Source: Microbacterium maritypicum (GTDB lineage Bacteria > Actinomycetota > Actinomycetes > Actinomycetales > Microbacteriaceae). Taken from it: a stretch of DNA of 64,000 nt. How positions within the stretch are numbered: position 1 is the first letter of the stretch; the number at the start of each line of letters is the position of its first letter. The position numbers and the translations under genes are program-made. Below, one piece after another: positions 52,345 to 60,966 of this stretch. The DNA is taken from the NCBI RefSeq assembly GCF_008868125.1, contig NZ_WAAQ01000001.1:868001-932000 (forward strand), written 5' to 3'. The notes below the pieces were generated by a model. The model was not told where the DNA came from. It searched no databases and was given only the letters and a program-made list of their open reading frames with translations.

Positions 52345-53514
52345 GTGCTCGCATTCCCCGACGGCTTCCTGTGGGGTGCCGCGACAGCGGCCCACCAGGT
52401 GGAGGGCAACAACACCACGAGCAACTGGTGGGCGATGGAACACGCCCCCGGCTCGCCCATGGTGGAGCCCTCCGGCGACGCCGCCGATCACTTCCATCGC
52501 TACCCGGAGGACATGCGGCTGCTCGCCGACGCCGGGCTGAACTCCTACCGATTCTCGGTGGAGTGGGCGCGGATCGAGCCCGAGCGCGGCTTCGTCTCCC
52601 GGGCGATGCTCGACCACTACCGCCGCATGATCGACACGGCGCGCGAGAACGGGCTCGACCCCACGGTCACGCTCATGCACTTCACGGTGCCGCAGTGGTT
52701 CCAGAAGGACGGCTTCTGGCGCGCCGATGATGCGGTCGACCTGTTCGCCCGCTACGTCGAGACCGTGCTGCCGATCCTCGACGGCATCGACTACGTGTGC
52801 ACCATCAACGAGCCGAACATCGCCGCGATGCTGGCCGGGGGAGAGGACGCGGCGAATCTGGTCGCCTATGGCCTCCCGAACCCCGACCTCGCGGTGGCCG
52901 ACACGCTGCTCGATGCGCACCACCGTGCCACCGAGATCCTGCACTCGGTACCGGGAGTCAAAGCCGGATGGACGATCGCCACGCAGGCGTTCCACTCCAC
53001 CGGTGAGCCCGGCGCCGACGAGATGCTCGCCACGTACGGCGACCCGCGCGACCACTGGTACCTCGACCAGTCGGCCGGCGACGACTTCGTCGGAGTGCAG
53101 GCCTACACCCGCACCTTCATCGGCCCCGAGGGTCCGCTGCCCGTATCGCCGGACGTCGAGACCACGCTGACCGGCTGGGAGTTCTTCCCCGAGGCACTCG
53201 AGATGGGTGTGCGCAGCGCCTGGGAGCGCAGTGGCGGCGTGCCGGTGCTCGTGACCGAGAACGGCATCGCGACCGCCGACGACACCCGGCGAATCGCCTA
53301 CACGCAGGGAGCGCTGGAGGGATTGCACCGCGCGATCTCCGACGGCATCGACGTGCGGGCCTACCAGCACTGGAGCGCCCTGGACAACTACGAGTGGGCC
53401 AGCGGCTTCCGGCCCACGTTCGGGCTGATCGGCTTCGACCACGAGACGTTCGCGCGCTCGCCGAAGCCCTCGCTCGCGTGGCTGGGTGAGGTCGCGCGCC
53501 GCAACGGTCTCTGA
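52345..53514 (+). CDS. GH1 family beta-glucosidase
   Basis: A 389-residue glycoside hydrolase family 1 enzyme, predicted cytoplasmic (no signal peptide), that splits beta-glucosides brought in by the coupled ABC transporter. The N-terminal signature FPDGFLWGAATAAHQVEG, acid/base Glu in TINEPN and nucleophile Glu in VLVTENGI are present, as is EWASGFRPTFGLIGFD near the end. It is shorter than the usual 440-480 residues, and the last block has Thr where many members have Arg before FGL. GTG start with AGGAG six bases upstream; 38-base gap from the ATPase gene. Confidence 0.93.
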   Translation: MLAFPDGFLWGAATAAHQVEGNNTTSNWWAMEHAPGSPMVEPSGDAADHFHRYPEDMRLLADAGLNSYRFSVEWARIEPERGFVSRAMLDHYRRMIDTARENGLDPTVTLMHFTVPQWFQKDGFWRADDAVDLFARYVETVLPILDGIDYVCTINEPNIAAMLAGGEDAANLVAYGLPNPDLAVADTLLDAHHRATEILHSVPGVKAGWTIATQAFHSTGEPGADEMLATYGDPRDHWYLDQSAGDDFVGVQAYTRTFIGPEGPLPVSPDVETTLTGWEFFPEALEMGVRSAWERSGGVPVLVTENGIATADDTRRIAYTQGALEGLHRAISDGIDVRAYQHWSALDNYEWASGFRPTFGLIGFDHETFARSPKPSLAWLGEVARRNGL

Positions 53515-53526
53515 GACCGGTCGACG

Positions 53527-53565
53527 ACCCCGCCTCGGATGCGCCCCCGGCATCCGTGGCGGGGT
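53527..53565 (+). terminator. Terminator after the beta-glucoside operon
   Basis: A 16-base stem with one mismatch (arms 53527-53542 and 53550-53565, loop GCCCCCG) ends directly at the -10 box of the next gene. No T tract. Confidence 0.7.
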
Positions 53566-53571
53566 TACCCT
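53566..53571 (+). promoter_or_regulatory. -10 box of a leaderless promoter
   Basis: TACCCT lies exactly six bases before the ATG at 53578 and directly abuts the upstream terminator stem. Confidence 0.6.
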
Positions 53572-53577
53572 CGGGTC

Positions 53578-55119
53578 ATGACGAACGCCATGCACGCGAC
53601 CAGGGAGGACACGCTCCGCTCGGCCGCAGCCGGACTGAGCGCATCGTTCCTCGCCGTCGGCCTGGCGGAACTCGTCGCCGCGGTGGTGGAGCCGAGCGCG
53701 AGTCCGTTCGCCGTGATCGGCAGCGGGCTCATCGACCTCGCACCGAGCTGGGCGAAGGACACAGCCATCGCGCTGTTCGGCACCGGCGACAAGGTGGCGC
53801 TGATCGTGGGCATCGCCTTGGTGCTCGTGGTCGTCGCCGCCGGCGCGGGCATCCTGGAGCGTCGACGGTCCGGTGTCGGCGCCGTGATCCTGGGAGCACT
53901 CGGCGTCCTCGCCGTCGTCGCCGCGATGATCCGCCCCGGTGCGGGGCCGTTCGCCTGGCTTCCCGGTCTCGTCGCCGGTCTGGTCGCGGTGATCGTCCTG
54001 CGCCTCCTCGTCGCTCGACTGCGTCCGGTCGCCGGCCTGCCACCCGACGGCGAGGATCGGAGACGGTTCCTGATCTGGACCGCCGGGGTCGCCGCCGCCG
54101 GCGCCGTCGCCCTCATCGTCGGGAACGTCGCCCGCGGCGCGACCCGTTCGATCGAGGCGGTCCGCGCGGCACTGCGACTGCCTGTCGCGGCACGACCGGC
54201 CGCCCCGGTCGCCGCCGGCGCGGAGCTGGGGATACCCGGCCTCGCCTCCGTCGTGACCCCGAACGCGGAGTTCTACCGCATCGACACCGCACTGATCGTG
54301 CCGCAGGTCGATCCTGCCGACTGGTCGCTGCGCATCCACGGGATGGTCGACCGCGAGGTGGAGATCACCTGGGACCAGCTGCTCGCCATGCCGATGCAGG
54401 AGTCCGACGTGACGCTCGCGTGCGTGTCGAACGAAGTGGGCGGCTCGCTGATCGGCAACGCCCGCTGGCTGGGTGTGCCGGTGCGGGAGCTGCTCGCACG
54501 TGCGGGCGTCGACGCCGAGGCCAACATGGTGCTCTCGACCTCCGCCGACGGCTTCACGGCATCGACCCCGATCGAGGCTCTGACCGATGACCGCGACGCC
54601 CTGCTCGCGGTCGGCATGAACGGCGAGCCGCTGCCGATCGAGCACGGCTTCCCGGTGCGGATGGTGGTGCCGGGGCTCTACGGCTACGTGTCGGCCACGA
54701 AGTGGGTCACGCAGCTGGAGGTGACGCGGTTCGACCGTGCGAAGGCCTATTGGACGACGCGGGGATGGTCCGATCGCGGACCGGTCAAGCTGCAGTCGCG
54801 CATCGACGTGCCACGCCGCGGGCAGTCGATCCCGGCGGGAGACGCGGTGATCGCCGGAATGGCCTGGCAGCAGCACGTCGGCATCGCCGGCGTCGAGGTG
54901 CGCATCGACGACGGTCCCTGGCGTGCCGCGGAACTCGCGACCGCCATCTCGGCCGACACGTGGGTGCAGTGGAGCATCGACTGGGTGGCGGAGAGCGGCG
55001 CGCACACCGTCGAATGCCGGGCGCTCAGCGTCGATGGCGAGACGCAGACAGCGGATCCGGCGGCGCCCGCGCCCGACGGCGCGCAGGGGTGGCATCGGAT
55101 CGACGTGTCGGTGGCGTGA
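53578..55119 (+). CDS. Membrane-anchored sulfite-oxidase-like molybdopterin oxidoreductase
   Basis: A 513-residue protein. About five transmembrane helices occupy residues 10-190 and a sulfite-oxidase/YedY-type molybdopterin domain follows on the outside (about 220-420: NAEFYRIDTALIVPQVDP, WSLRIHGMVD, the molybdenum-ligand Cys in DVTLACVSNEVGG, and PVRMVVPGLYGYVSATKWV). A C-terminal Mo-co dimerisation-type Ig domain (about 425-513) completes it. The physiological substrate of such actinobacterial proteins is unknown. Transcribed alone from a leaderless promoter. Confidence 0.9.
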   Translation: MTNAMHATREDTLRSAAAGLSASFLAVGLAELVAAVVEPSASPFAVIGSGLIDLAPSWAKDTAIALFGTGDKVALIVGIALVLVVVAAGAGILERRRSGVGAVILGALGVLAVVAAMIRPGAGPFAWLPGLVAGLVAVIVLRLLVARLRPVAGLPPDGEDRRRFLIWTAGVAAAGAVALIVGNVARGATRSIEAVRAALRLPVAARPAAPVAAGAELGIPGLASVVTPNAEFYRIDTALIVPQVDPADWSLRIHGMVDREVEITWDQLLAMPMQESDVTLACVSNEVGGSLIGNARWLGVPVRELLARAGVDAEANMVLSTSADGFTASTPIEALTDDRDALLAVGMNGEPLPIEHGFPVRMVVPGLYGYVSATKWVTQLEVTRFDRAKAYWTTRGWSDRGPVKLQSRIDVPRRGQSIPAGDAVIAGMAWQQHVGIAGVEVRIDDGPWRAAELATAISADTWVQWSIDWVAESGAHTVECRALSVDGETQTADPAAPAPDGAQGWHRIDVSVA

Positions 55120-55168
55120 GCCGGGGGAGACCTCCGGCGCACGGCGTAACCCCCCGCGGTATCCCGCC

Positions 55169-55174
55169 TAGAAT
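55169..55174 (+). promoter_or_regulatory. -10 box of the metG leaderless promoter
   Basis: TAGAAT lies exactly six bases before the ATG at 55181. Confidence 0.65.
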
Positions 55175-55180
55175 TGCTCC

Positions 55181-56773
55181 ATGCCCGCAGGCGAATCCTT
55201 CTACATCACCACGCCCATCTACTACCCGTCCGACGTGCCCCACATCGGCCACGGGTACACGACGGTGGCCGTCGACACCCTCGCACGGTGGCACCGCCAG
55301 GCGGGGGATGACACCTGGATGCTCACGGGCACCGACGAGCACGGGCAGAAGATGCTGCGGGCCGCGGCGGCGAACAACGTCACCCCGCAGGAGTGGGTCG
55401 ACAAGCTCGTCAGCGAGAGCTGGTTCCCGCTGCTGAAGACGCTCGACGTCGCCAACGACGACTTCATCCGCACCACGCAGGAACGCCACGAGACGAACGT
55501 GCAGACGTTCTTCCAGCGCCTGTACGACCGCGGCTACATCTACGCGGGCGAGTACGAGGCGCTCTACTGCGTGGGCTGCGAGGAGTTCAAGCCCGAGTCG
55601 GAGATCGTCGACGGCACCGGTCCCTTCGAGGGGCTGAAGGTCTGTGCGATCCACTCGAAGCCGCTGGAGCTGCTGCAGGAGAAGAACTACTTCTTCAAGC
55701 TCAGCGAGTTCCAGGACCGTCTGCTCGAGCTCTACAAGACCCAGCCCGACTTCGTGCGCCCCGACTCGGCACGCAACGAGGTCGTCTCCTTCGTGAGCCA
55801 GGGACTCAAGGACCTGTCGATCTCGCGGTCGACGTTCGACTGGGGCATCCCGCTGCCGTGGGACGAGTCGCATGTCATCTACGTGTGGGTCGACGCCCTG
55901 CTCAACTACGCCACGGCGGTGGGCTACGGCTCCGACGAGGAGACCTTCGAGCGTCGCTGGCCCGCGTACCACGTGGTCGGCAAGGACATCCTGCGCTTCC
56001 ACGCGGTGATCTGGCCGGCGCTGCTGATGGCGGCAGGCCTCGAGGTGCCCAAGGGCGTCTTCGCGCACGGCTGGCTGCTCGTCGGCGGCGAGAAGATGTC
56101 GAAGTCGAAGCTCACCGGCATCGCGCCGACCGAGATCACCGATGTCTTCGGTTCCGACGCCTACCGCTTCTACTTCCTCTCCGCGATCGCCTTCGGCCAG
56201 GACGGCTCGTTCTCGTGGGAAGACCTGTCGGCCCGCTATCAGGCCGAGCTCGCGAACGGCTTCGGCAACCTCGCCTCGCGCACGACCGCGATGATCGAGA
56301 AGTACTTCGAGGGCGTCGTTCCCCCCGCGGCCGAGTACACCGAGAAGGATCTCGCTATCCAGAAGATCGTGGCGGATGCGGCGACGAACGCGGATGCCGC
56401 GGTCGCGCAGTTCCGCATCGACGAGGCGATCTCGTCGATCTGGACGATCGTCGACGCGCTGAACGGCTACATCACCGTGAACGAGCCGTGGGCGTTGGCC
56501 AAGCAGGCGAACAGCGGAGACGAGGACCAGCGCGCGCGCCTCGGCACCGTGCTGTACACCTGCGCCGAGGGCCTGCGCGCGCTCGCGGTGCTGCTCTCGC
56601 CGGTGATGCCGCAGTCGACCGAGAAGCTCTGGATCGCCCTCGGGGCCGCTGAGACCCTGGGCCGTCTGCAGGACCAGCCGATCCGCGAGGCCGGCACCTG
56701 GGGCGTGCTTCGTCCCGGTACCAGCGTGAACGGCCTCGCCCCGCTGTTCCCGCGGGTGGAGACCACGGCCTGA
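55181..56773 (+). CDS. metG: Methionyl-tRNA synthetase
   Basis: A 530-residue class I aminoacyl-tRNA synthetase that charges initiator and elongator tRNA-Met. The HIGH motif is in YYPSDVPHIGHGYTTVAVD (near residue 20), KMSKS in GGEKMSKSKLTG (near 310), and the tRNA-binding helical domain lies in the C-terminal third. It is the short form without the C-terminal dimerisation domain. The connective-peptide zinc region has YCVGCEEF with few further cysteines. It heads an operon with tatD. Confidence 0.98.
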   Translation: MPAGESFYITTPIYYPSDVPHIGHGYTTVAVDTLARWHRQAGDDTWMLTGTDEHGQKMLRAAAANNVTPQEWVDKLVSESWFPLLKTLDVANDDFIRTTQERHETNVQTFFQRLYDRGYIYAGEYEALYCVGCEEFKPESEIVDGTGPFEGLKVCAIHSKPLELLQEKNYFFKLSEFQDRLLELYKTQPDFVRPDSARNEVVSFVSQGLKDLSISRSTFDWGIPLPWDESHVIYVWVDALLNYATAVGYGSDEETFERRWPAYHVVGKDILRFHAVIWPALLMAAGLEVPKGVFAHGWLLVGGEKMSKSKLTGIAPTEITDVFGSDAYRFYFLSAIAFGQDGSFSWEDLSARYQAELANGFGNLASRTTAMIEKYFEGVVPPAAEYTEKDLAIQKIVADAATNADAAVAQFRIDEAISSIWTIVDALNGYITVNEPWALAKQANSGDEDQRARLGTVLYTCAEGLRALAVLLSPVMPQSTEKLWIALGAAETLGRLQDQPIREAGTWGVLRPGTSVNGLAPLFPRVETTA

Positions 56774-56802
56774 GTTGCGGCCCGACGACGGAGCCCGACG
56801 AC

Positions 56803-57681
56803 ATGGCCGAGACCTACGTGCGTGAGCGCTCGGGGGACGGACGCAAGGATCTGAAGTATCCGTCCGCCCCCGAGCCGCTGACGGTTCCGGTGTACGACAA
56901 CCATGCGCACCTGGAGATCGTCGACGGCGACGAGCCGCTGTCGCTGACCGAGCAGCTCGACCGCGCGGCGGCCGTGGGCATCGCCGGGGTCGTCCAGGCC
57001 TCGGGCGACATCGAGTCGTCGCGGTGGGCTGTCGAGGCCGCGGCATCCGACCCGCGCGTGCTCGCCGCCGTCGCGATCCATCCCAACGACGCGCCGACCT
57101 ATGCCGAGGAAGGTCGACTCGACGAGGCGATCGCGGTGATCGACGAACTCGCCGCCCACCCGCGCACCAGGGCGATCGGCGAGACGGGCCTGGACTTCTT
57201 CCGCACGGAGCCCGAGCGGCAGGCGCCGCAGTTCGAGTCGTTCGAGGCGCACATCGCCCTCGCGAAAAAGCACGGCATCGCGATGCAGATCCACGATCGC
57301 GACGCGCACGAGGCGGTGCTGGAGACGCTCGCCCGCGTCGGTGCGCCGGAGCGCACGGTGTTCCACTGCTTCTCGGGCGATGACGCGATGGCCCGCATCT
57401 GCGCCGACGCCGGTTACCACCTGTCGTTCGCGGGGAACCTCACGTTCAAGAACGCCCAGAACCTGCGCGACGCGCTGCAGGTCACCCCGCTCGATCGCAT
57501 CCTGGTCGAGACGGACGCCCCGTTCCTCACTCCGGTGCCGCTGCGAGGCCGCCCGAACGCGCCGTACCTCGTGCCGATCACGGTGCGCTTCATGGCTGCG
57601 GAGCTCGGCATCGACGTGGATGAGCTGTGCGCCCAGCTCGCCCAGAACACCCTGCGGGTCTACGGCTCGTTCGCCGACTGA
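56803..57681 (+). CDS. tatD: TatD-family metal-dependent hydrolase/DNase
   Basis: A 292-residue TatD/YcfH-type TIM-barrel nuclease. Metal ligands are the DNHAHLEIVD start (HxH), Glu in AIGETGLDFF, His in MQIHDRDAHEA, and Asp in ILVETDAPFLTP. The FHCFSGDDAMA block is conserved. Family members act as 3'-5' exonucleases on DNA or as D-aminoacyl-tRNA-type hydrolases. An extra N-terminal segment of about 28 residues precedes the domain. It follows metG by 29 bases and overlaps the convergent MFS gene end by 22 bases. Confidence 0.93.
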   Translation: MAETYVRERSGDGRKDLKYPSAPEPLTVPVYDNHAHLEIVDGDEPLSLTEQLDRAAAVGIAGVVQASGDIESSRWAVEAAASDPRVLAAVAIHPNDAPTYAEEGRLDEAIAVIDELAAHPRTRAIGETGLDFFRTEPERQAPQFESFEAHIALAKKHGIAMQIHDRDAHEAVLETLARVGAPERTVFHCFSGDDAMARICADAGYHLSFAGNLTFKNAQNLRDALQVTPLDRILVETDAPFLTPVPLRGRPNAPYLVPITVRFMAAELGIDVDELCAQLAQNTLRVYGSFAD

Positions 57682-58946
57682 CTCGCGGGTTCCGCGTCGT
57701 CGGGCCCGGTGTCGGCGATGGGCTTCGCCGACACGATCTGTGAGATGGGCTTCCACACCAGCAGCAGCGTGAGGGCCGCGCCGACGAACGCGAACCACCA
57801 CGGCGCGGTTAGCCCCCATACCTGGGCGATCACGCCGCCGAGCGCCTGTCCGACGACCATGCCGCCGAAGACTCCGACCATGTTCACCGAGGCCACCCGC
57901 CCCTGCAGCTCGGCGGGCACCAGGCGCTGCCGCACGGTCGTGGAGATCGTGCCCCACACGAACGCATAGGCGCCGAAGAAGAACATGATGACCAGCGCGA
58001 CCCAGCCGGTCGTGGTCAGCGCGAACGACAGGTGCATGAGCACTTCGAGCGACAGCACCACCCGCATCAGCGTCGCGAAGGACACGTGCCTCTCCAGCCA
58101 GCCGAAGCTGAGCGTCGCGAGGATGCCGCCGGCCGCTGACGCGGTCGTGAGCGCTCCGTAGCCGACAGCGCCCATGTGCAGGTGCTCGGTGGCGTACAGC
58201 ACGAGCACGCCCCAGGGGGCTGCCCAGGTGATGTTGAAGACCAGGATGATGAGCACGAGCATGCGCACCGGAGGGTTGCGCCACAGCCAGCGCAGACCTT
58301 CGGCGATGTCGGTGTGCACGGGCGGGTGCGTATCGGTCTCGCGGGGCGGGACGGGCGTCTTGGCCATGCGCGAGATGAGCACGACCGCGAAGCTCACGCA
58401 CACGACTTCGAGCAGGAACGGCCAGGCAGTGCCCGCGGCGAACAGGAACGCGCCCAGCGGCGGGCCGGCGAACTGGTTCGCCACGAGGTATCCGGCCTGC
58501 AGACGCGCGTTGCCGATCCCGAGGTCGGCGGGCTTCACGAGCATCGGCAGCAGAGTGCTGCCCGCCGTGTCGACGAAGACCTCGGCGGTGCCGTAGAGGA
58601 ACGCGACGGCGAGCACGATCCAGATGTTCGCGAGGCCCGTGATGAGGAAGATGCACAGCGCCGCGAGCACCACGGCTCTGGCGGCGTTCGCGAACATGAC
58701 GAGGCGCCGACGGTCGAAGCGGTCGGCGATCGCGCCCGCGTGCAGCCCGAACAGCAACCAGGGGAGGAACTCCAGGATCGCACCGGCCGCCACCAGGATC
58801 GGCGAGGATGTCATCGACGCGATGAGCAGGGGAGCGGCCGCGAGGGCGACGCCGTCGCCGATGTTGCTCGTCCACGAGGAGGCGAGCAGCCATCGGAAGT
58901 CCCGGCCCATGCGGCGGGGCGCGACGAGTTCACCGAGGGAGGGCAC
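57660..58946 (-). CDS. MFS transporter (MFS_3/EntS-like exporter)
   Basis: A 428-residue major facilitator with about 12 transmembrane helices, of the MFS_3 group (enterobactin exporter EntS-like and macrolide-efflux-like proteins). The N-terminal block FRWLLASSWTSNIGDGVALA and the loop 2-3 motif GAIADRFDRRRLVMFAN are typical; GRVASVNMVGVFGG marks the second half. Substrate unknown, possibly a drug or siderophore. GTG start six bases behind TAGTCT; divergent from rsmA. Confidence 0.92.
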   Translation of the reverse strand: MPSLGELVAPRRMGRDFRWLLASSWTSNIGDGVALAAAPLLIASMTSSPILVAAGAILEFLPWLLFGLHAGAIADRFDRRRLVMFANAARAVVLAALCIFLITGLANIWIVLAVAFLYGTAEVFVDTAGSTLLPMLVKPADLGIGNARLQAGYLVANQFAGPPLGAFLFAAGTAWPFLLEVVCVSFAVVLISRMAKTPVPPRETDTHPPVHTDIAEGLRWLWRNPPVRMLVLIILVFNITWAAPWGVLVLYATEHLHMGAVGYGALTTASAAGGILATLSFGWLERHVSFATLMRVVLSLEVLMHLSFALTTTGWVALVIMFFFGAYAFVWGTISTTVRQRLVPAELQGRVASVNMVGVFGGMVVGQALGGVIAQVWGLTAPWWFAFVGAALTLLLVWKPISQIVSAKPIADTGPDDAEPASQSANEP

Positions 58947-58952
58947 CAGAGA

Positions 58953-58994
58953 AGACTACTGACGGCGGGAGACATCGGTGCCGTGGGGGAGAAT
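58953..58994. promoter_or_regulatory. Divergent leaderless promoters of the MFS gene and rsmA
   Basis: TAGTCT (reverse strand, 58953-58958) lies six bases before the MFS GTG. GAGAAT (forward, 58989-58994) lies six bases before the rsmA ATG at 59001. Confidence 0.55.
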
Positions 58995-59000
58995 GGGAGG

Positions 59001-59882
59001 ATGACCGTCACCCTGCTCGGCGCCACCGAGATCCGCCGCCTCGCCGCCGAGCTCGACGTCACCCCGACGAAGAAGCTCGGCCAGAACTTCGTCACCGACG
59101 CGAACACCGTGCGCAAGATCGTGCAGGCGGCCCGCGTGCAGCCGGACGAGCGCGTGGTCGAGGTCGGCCCGGGGCTCGGGTCGCTGACACTCGCGATCCT
59201 GGAGACCGGCGCATCGGTCACGGCCGTCGAGATCGATCACCGCCTCGCGGCCCGCCTCGCGCAGACCGCCGCCGAGCACGGCGTCGAAGCCGACCGCCTC
59301 ACGGTCGTCGATGCCGATGCGCTGCGCATCACCGAGCTGCCTGGCGAGCCGACGGTGCTGGTGGCCAACCTGCCCTACAACGTCTCGGTGCCGGTGCTGC
59401 TGCACTTCCTCGAGAACTTCGCCTATCTGCAGCGCGGTGTCGTGATGGTCCAGGCCGAGGTCGCCGAGCGGCTGGCCGCGAAGCCCGGTTCGAAGATCTA
59501 CGGCTCGCCCAGCGTCAAGGCCGCCTGGTACGGCGAGTGGAAGCTCTCCGGGAACGTCTCCCGTCAGGTGTTCTGGCCGGTGCCGAACGTCGACAGCCTG
59601 CTCGTCGGCTTCGACCGTTCCGCGGGGGAGCGGGGCACCGAAGAGGAACGTCGTCGCACGTTCCGGATCGTCGACGCCGCCTTCAACCAGCGTCGCAAGA
59701 TGCTCCGTCAGGCGCTGTCCGGCATCTTCGGCAGTTCCGCGGCGGCCTCCGAGGTGCTGATCGCCGCCGGCGTCGCGCCGACGGCTCGTGGCGAGGACCT
59801 CACCGTCGAGGACTACCAGCGCATCGCACAGCATGCGGCCGCGTCCGAGGTTCTCACTGACGACGTCGCTCCCACCCAGTAA
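59001..59882 (+). CDS. rsmA: 16S rRNA (adenine(1518)-N6/adenine(1519)-N6)-dimethyltransferase RsmA
   Basis: A 293-residue KsgA-type methyltransferase that dimethylates two adjacent adenines near the 3' end of 16S rRNA using S-adenosylmethionine. KLGQNFVTD opens the domain, EVGPGLGSLTLAIL is motif I, NLPYNVSVPVLLH the catalytic NLPY motif, and FNQRRKMLRQAL the C-terminal rRNA-binding block. The ATG at 59001 is used instead of a much longer frame antisense to the MFS gene. The following aldo/keto reductase and ispE are co-oriented. Confidence 0.97.
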   Translation: MTVTLLGATEIRRLAAELDVTPTKKLGQNFVTDANTVRKIVQAARVQPDERVVEVGPGLGSLTLAILETGASVTAVEIDHRLAARLAQTAAEHGVEADRLTVVDADALRITELPGEPTVLVANLPYNVSVPVLLHFLENFAYLQRGVVMVQAEVAERLAAKPGSKIYGSPSVKAAWYGEWKLSGNVSRQVFWPVPNVDSLLVGFDRSAGERGTEEERRRTFRIVDAAFNQRRKMLRQALSGIFGSSAAASEVLIAAGVAPTARGEDLTVEDYQRIAQHAAASEVLTDDVAPTQ

Positions 59883-59885
59883 CCT
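59880..59885 (+). promoter_or_regulatory. -10 box of a leaderless promoter
   Basis: TAACCT overlaps the rsmA stop codon and lies exactly six bases before the GTG at 59892. Confidence 0.5.
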
Positions 59886-59891
59886 GGCACC

Positions 59892-60959
59892 GTGAACGAG
59901 TCCCCCCGCTTCCGCCCCGATGTCCCCGAGCTGCACCGTCCGTACGCGGCCGACGAGAGTCGCTATCAGCAGTTCGCCTACCGGCAGGTCGGCACCTCCG
60001 GCCTGTACCTGCCGCCGATCTCGCTCGGGCTGTGGTGGAACTTCGGCGACAACATCCCGCTCGACAATCAGCGCGCACTGCTGCGCCACGCGTTCGACCG
60101 CGGCATCACCCACTTCGATCTGGCGAACAACTACGGTCCGCCCTACGGCTCGGCCGAGAAGAACTTCGGCCGCATCTTCGCCGAGGACTTCCGCCCGTAC
60201 CGCGACGAGCTGATCATCTCGTCGAAGGCCGGATGGGACATGTGGCCGGGGCCGTACGGAGACTTCGCGAGCCGCAAGTACATCCTCGCGAGCGCCGAGC
60301 AGTCGCTGACCCGCATGGGGCTCGACTACGTCGACATCTTCTACTCGCACCGGGTCGACCCGGTCACCCCGATCGCTGAGACGGTCGGCGCCCTCGATAC
60401 CCTCGTCCGCCAGGGCAAGGCGCTCTACGTCGGCATCTCGTCGTACAGCGCCGAGCGCACGGCAGAAGCCGTCGCGGTCGCGAAGGATCTCGGCACACCG
60501 CTCGTCATCCACCAGCCGGCGTACTCGATCCTCAACCGCTGGGTCGAAGACGGACTGACGGACACGCTCGAGCAGTCGGGCCTCGGGGCGATCGCCTTCA
60601 CGCCGCTGGCGCAGGGGCTGCTCACCGACAAGTACCTCGGAGACGGCACGGCCGAGCGTGCGCAGAAGCGCGGCTCGCTGCCCGAGGGCCGGCTCACAGA
60701 GGAGGCCGTCCAGACGCTGCGCTCGCTCAACGAGGTCGCACAGGGTCGCGGCCAGTCGCTCGCGCAGCTCGCGCTGCAGTGGACGCTGCGCACGCCCGTC
60801 GTGGCCTCCGCGCTGATCGGAGCCTCGCGTCCGGAGCAGCTCGACGAGAACATCGCGGCCGTGAACGGCCCTGCCTTCACCACCGAGGAGCTGGCCCGTA
60901 TCGACGAGCTCGCCGGTGCCATCGACGTCAACCTGTGGGCGAAGTCCTCGGAGCTGTGA
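59892..60959 (+). CDS. mgrA: Aldo/keto reductase (L-glyceraldehyde 3-phosphate reductase-like)
   Basis: A 355-residue aldo/keto reductase of the YghZ/MgrA group, which reduces L-glyceraldehyde 3-phosphate and methylglyoxal. Catalytic residues: Asp and Tyr in THFDLANNYGPPYG, Lys in LIISSKAGWD, His in IFYSHRVD. The early LGLWWNFGDN and NFGRIFAED blocks, and VVASALIGASRPEQLDENI near the end, are subgroup marks. The gene symbol is assigned by similarity of pattern only. Confidence 0.92.
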   Translation: MNESPRFRPDVPELHRPYAADESRYQQFAYRQVGTSGLYLPPISLGLWWNFGDNIPLDNQRALLRHAFDRGITHFDLANNYGPPYGSAEKNFGRIFAEDFRPYRDELIISSKAGWDMWPGPYGDFASRKYILASAEQSLTRMGLDYVDIFYSHRVDPVTPIAETVGALDTLVRQGKALYVGISSYSAERTAEAVAVAKDLGTPLVIHQPAYSILNRWVEDGLTDTLEQSGLGAIAFTPLAQGLLTDKYLGDGTAERAQKRGSLPEGRLTEEAVQTLRSLNEVAQGRGQSLAQLALQWTLRTPVVASALIGASRPEQLDENIAAVNGPAFTTEELARIDELAGAIDVNLWAKSSEL

Positions 60960-60966
60960 GCCGATC

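Noticed and set aside
52324..55095. Reverse frame of 923 codons opposite the glucosidase and sulfite-oxidase-like genes
   Set aside because: It is antisense to two clear genes, rich in Arg/Gly/His/Val, and has no domain or promoter.
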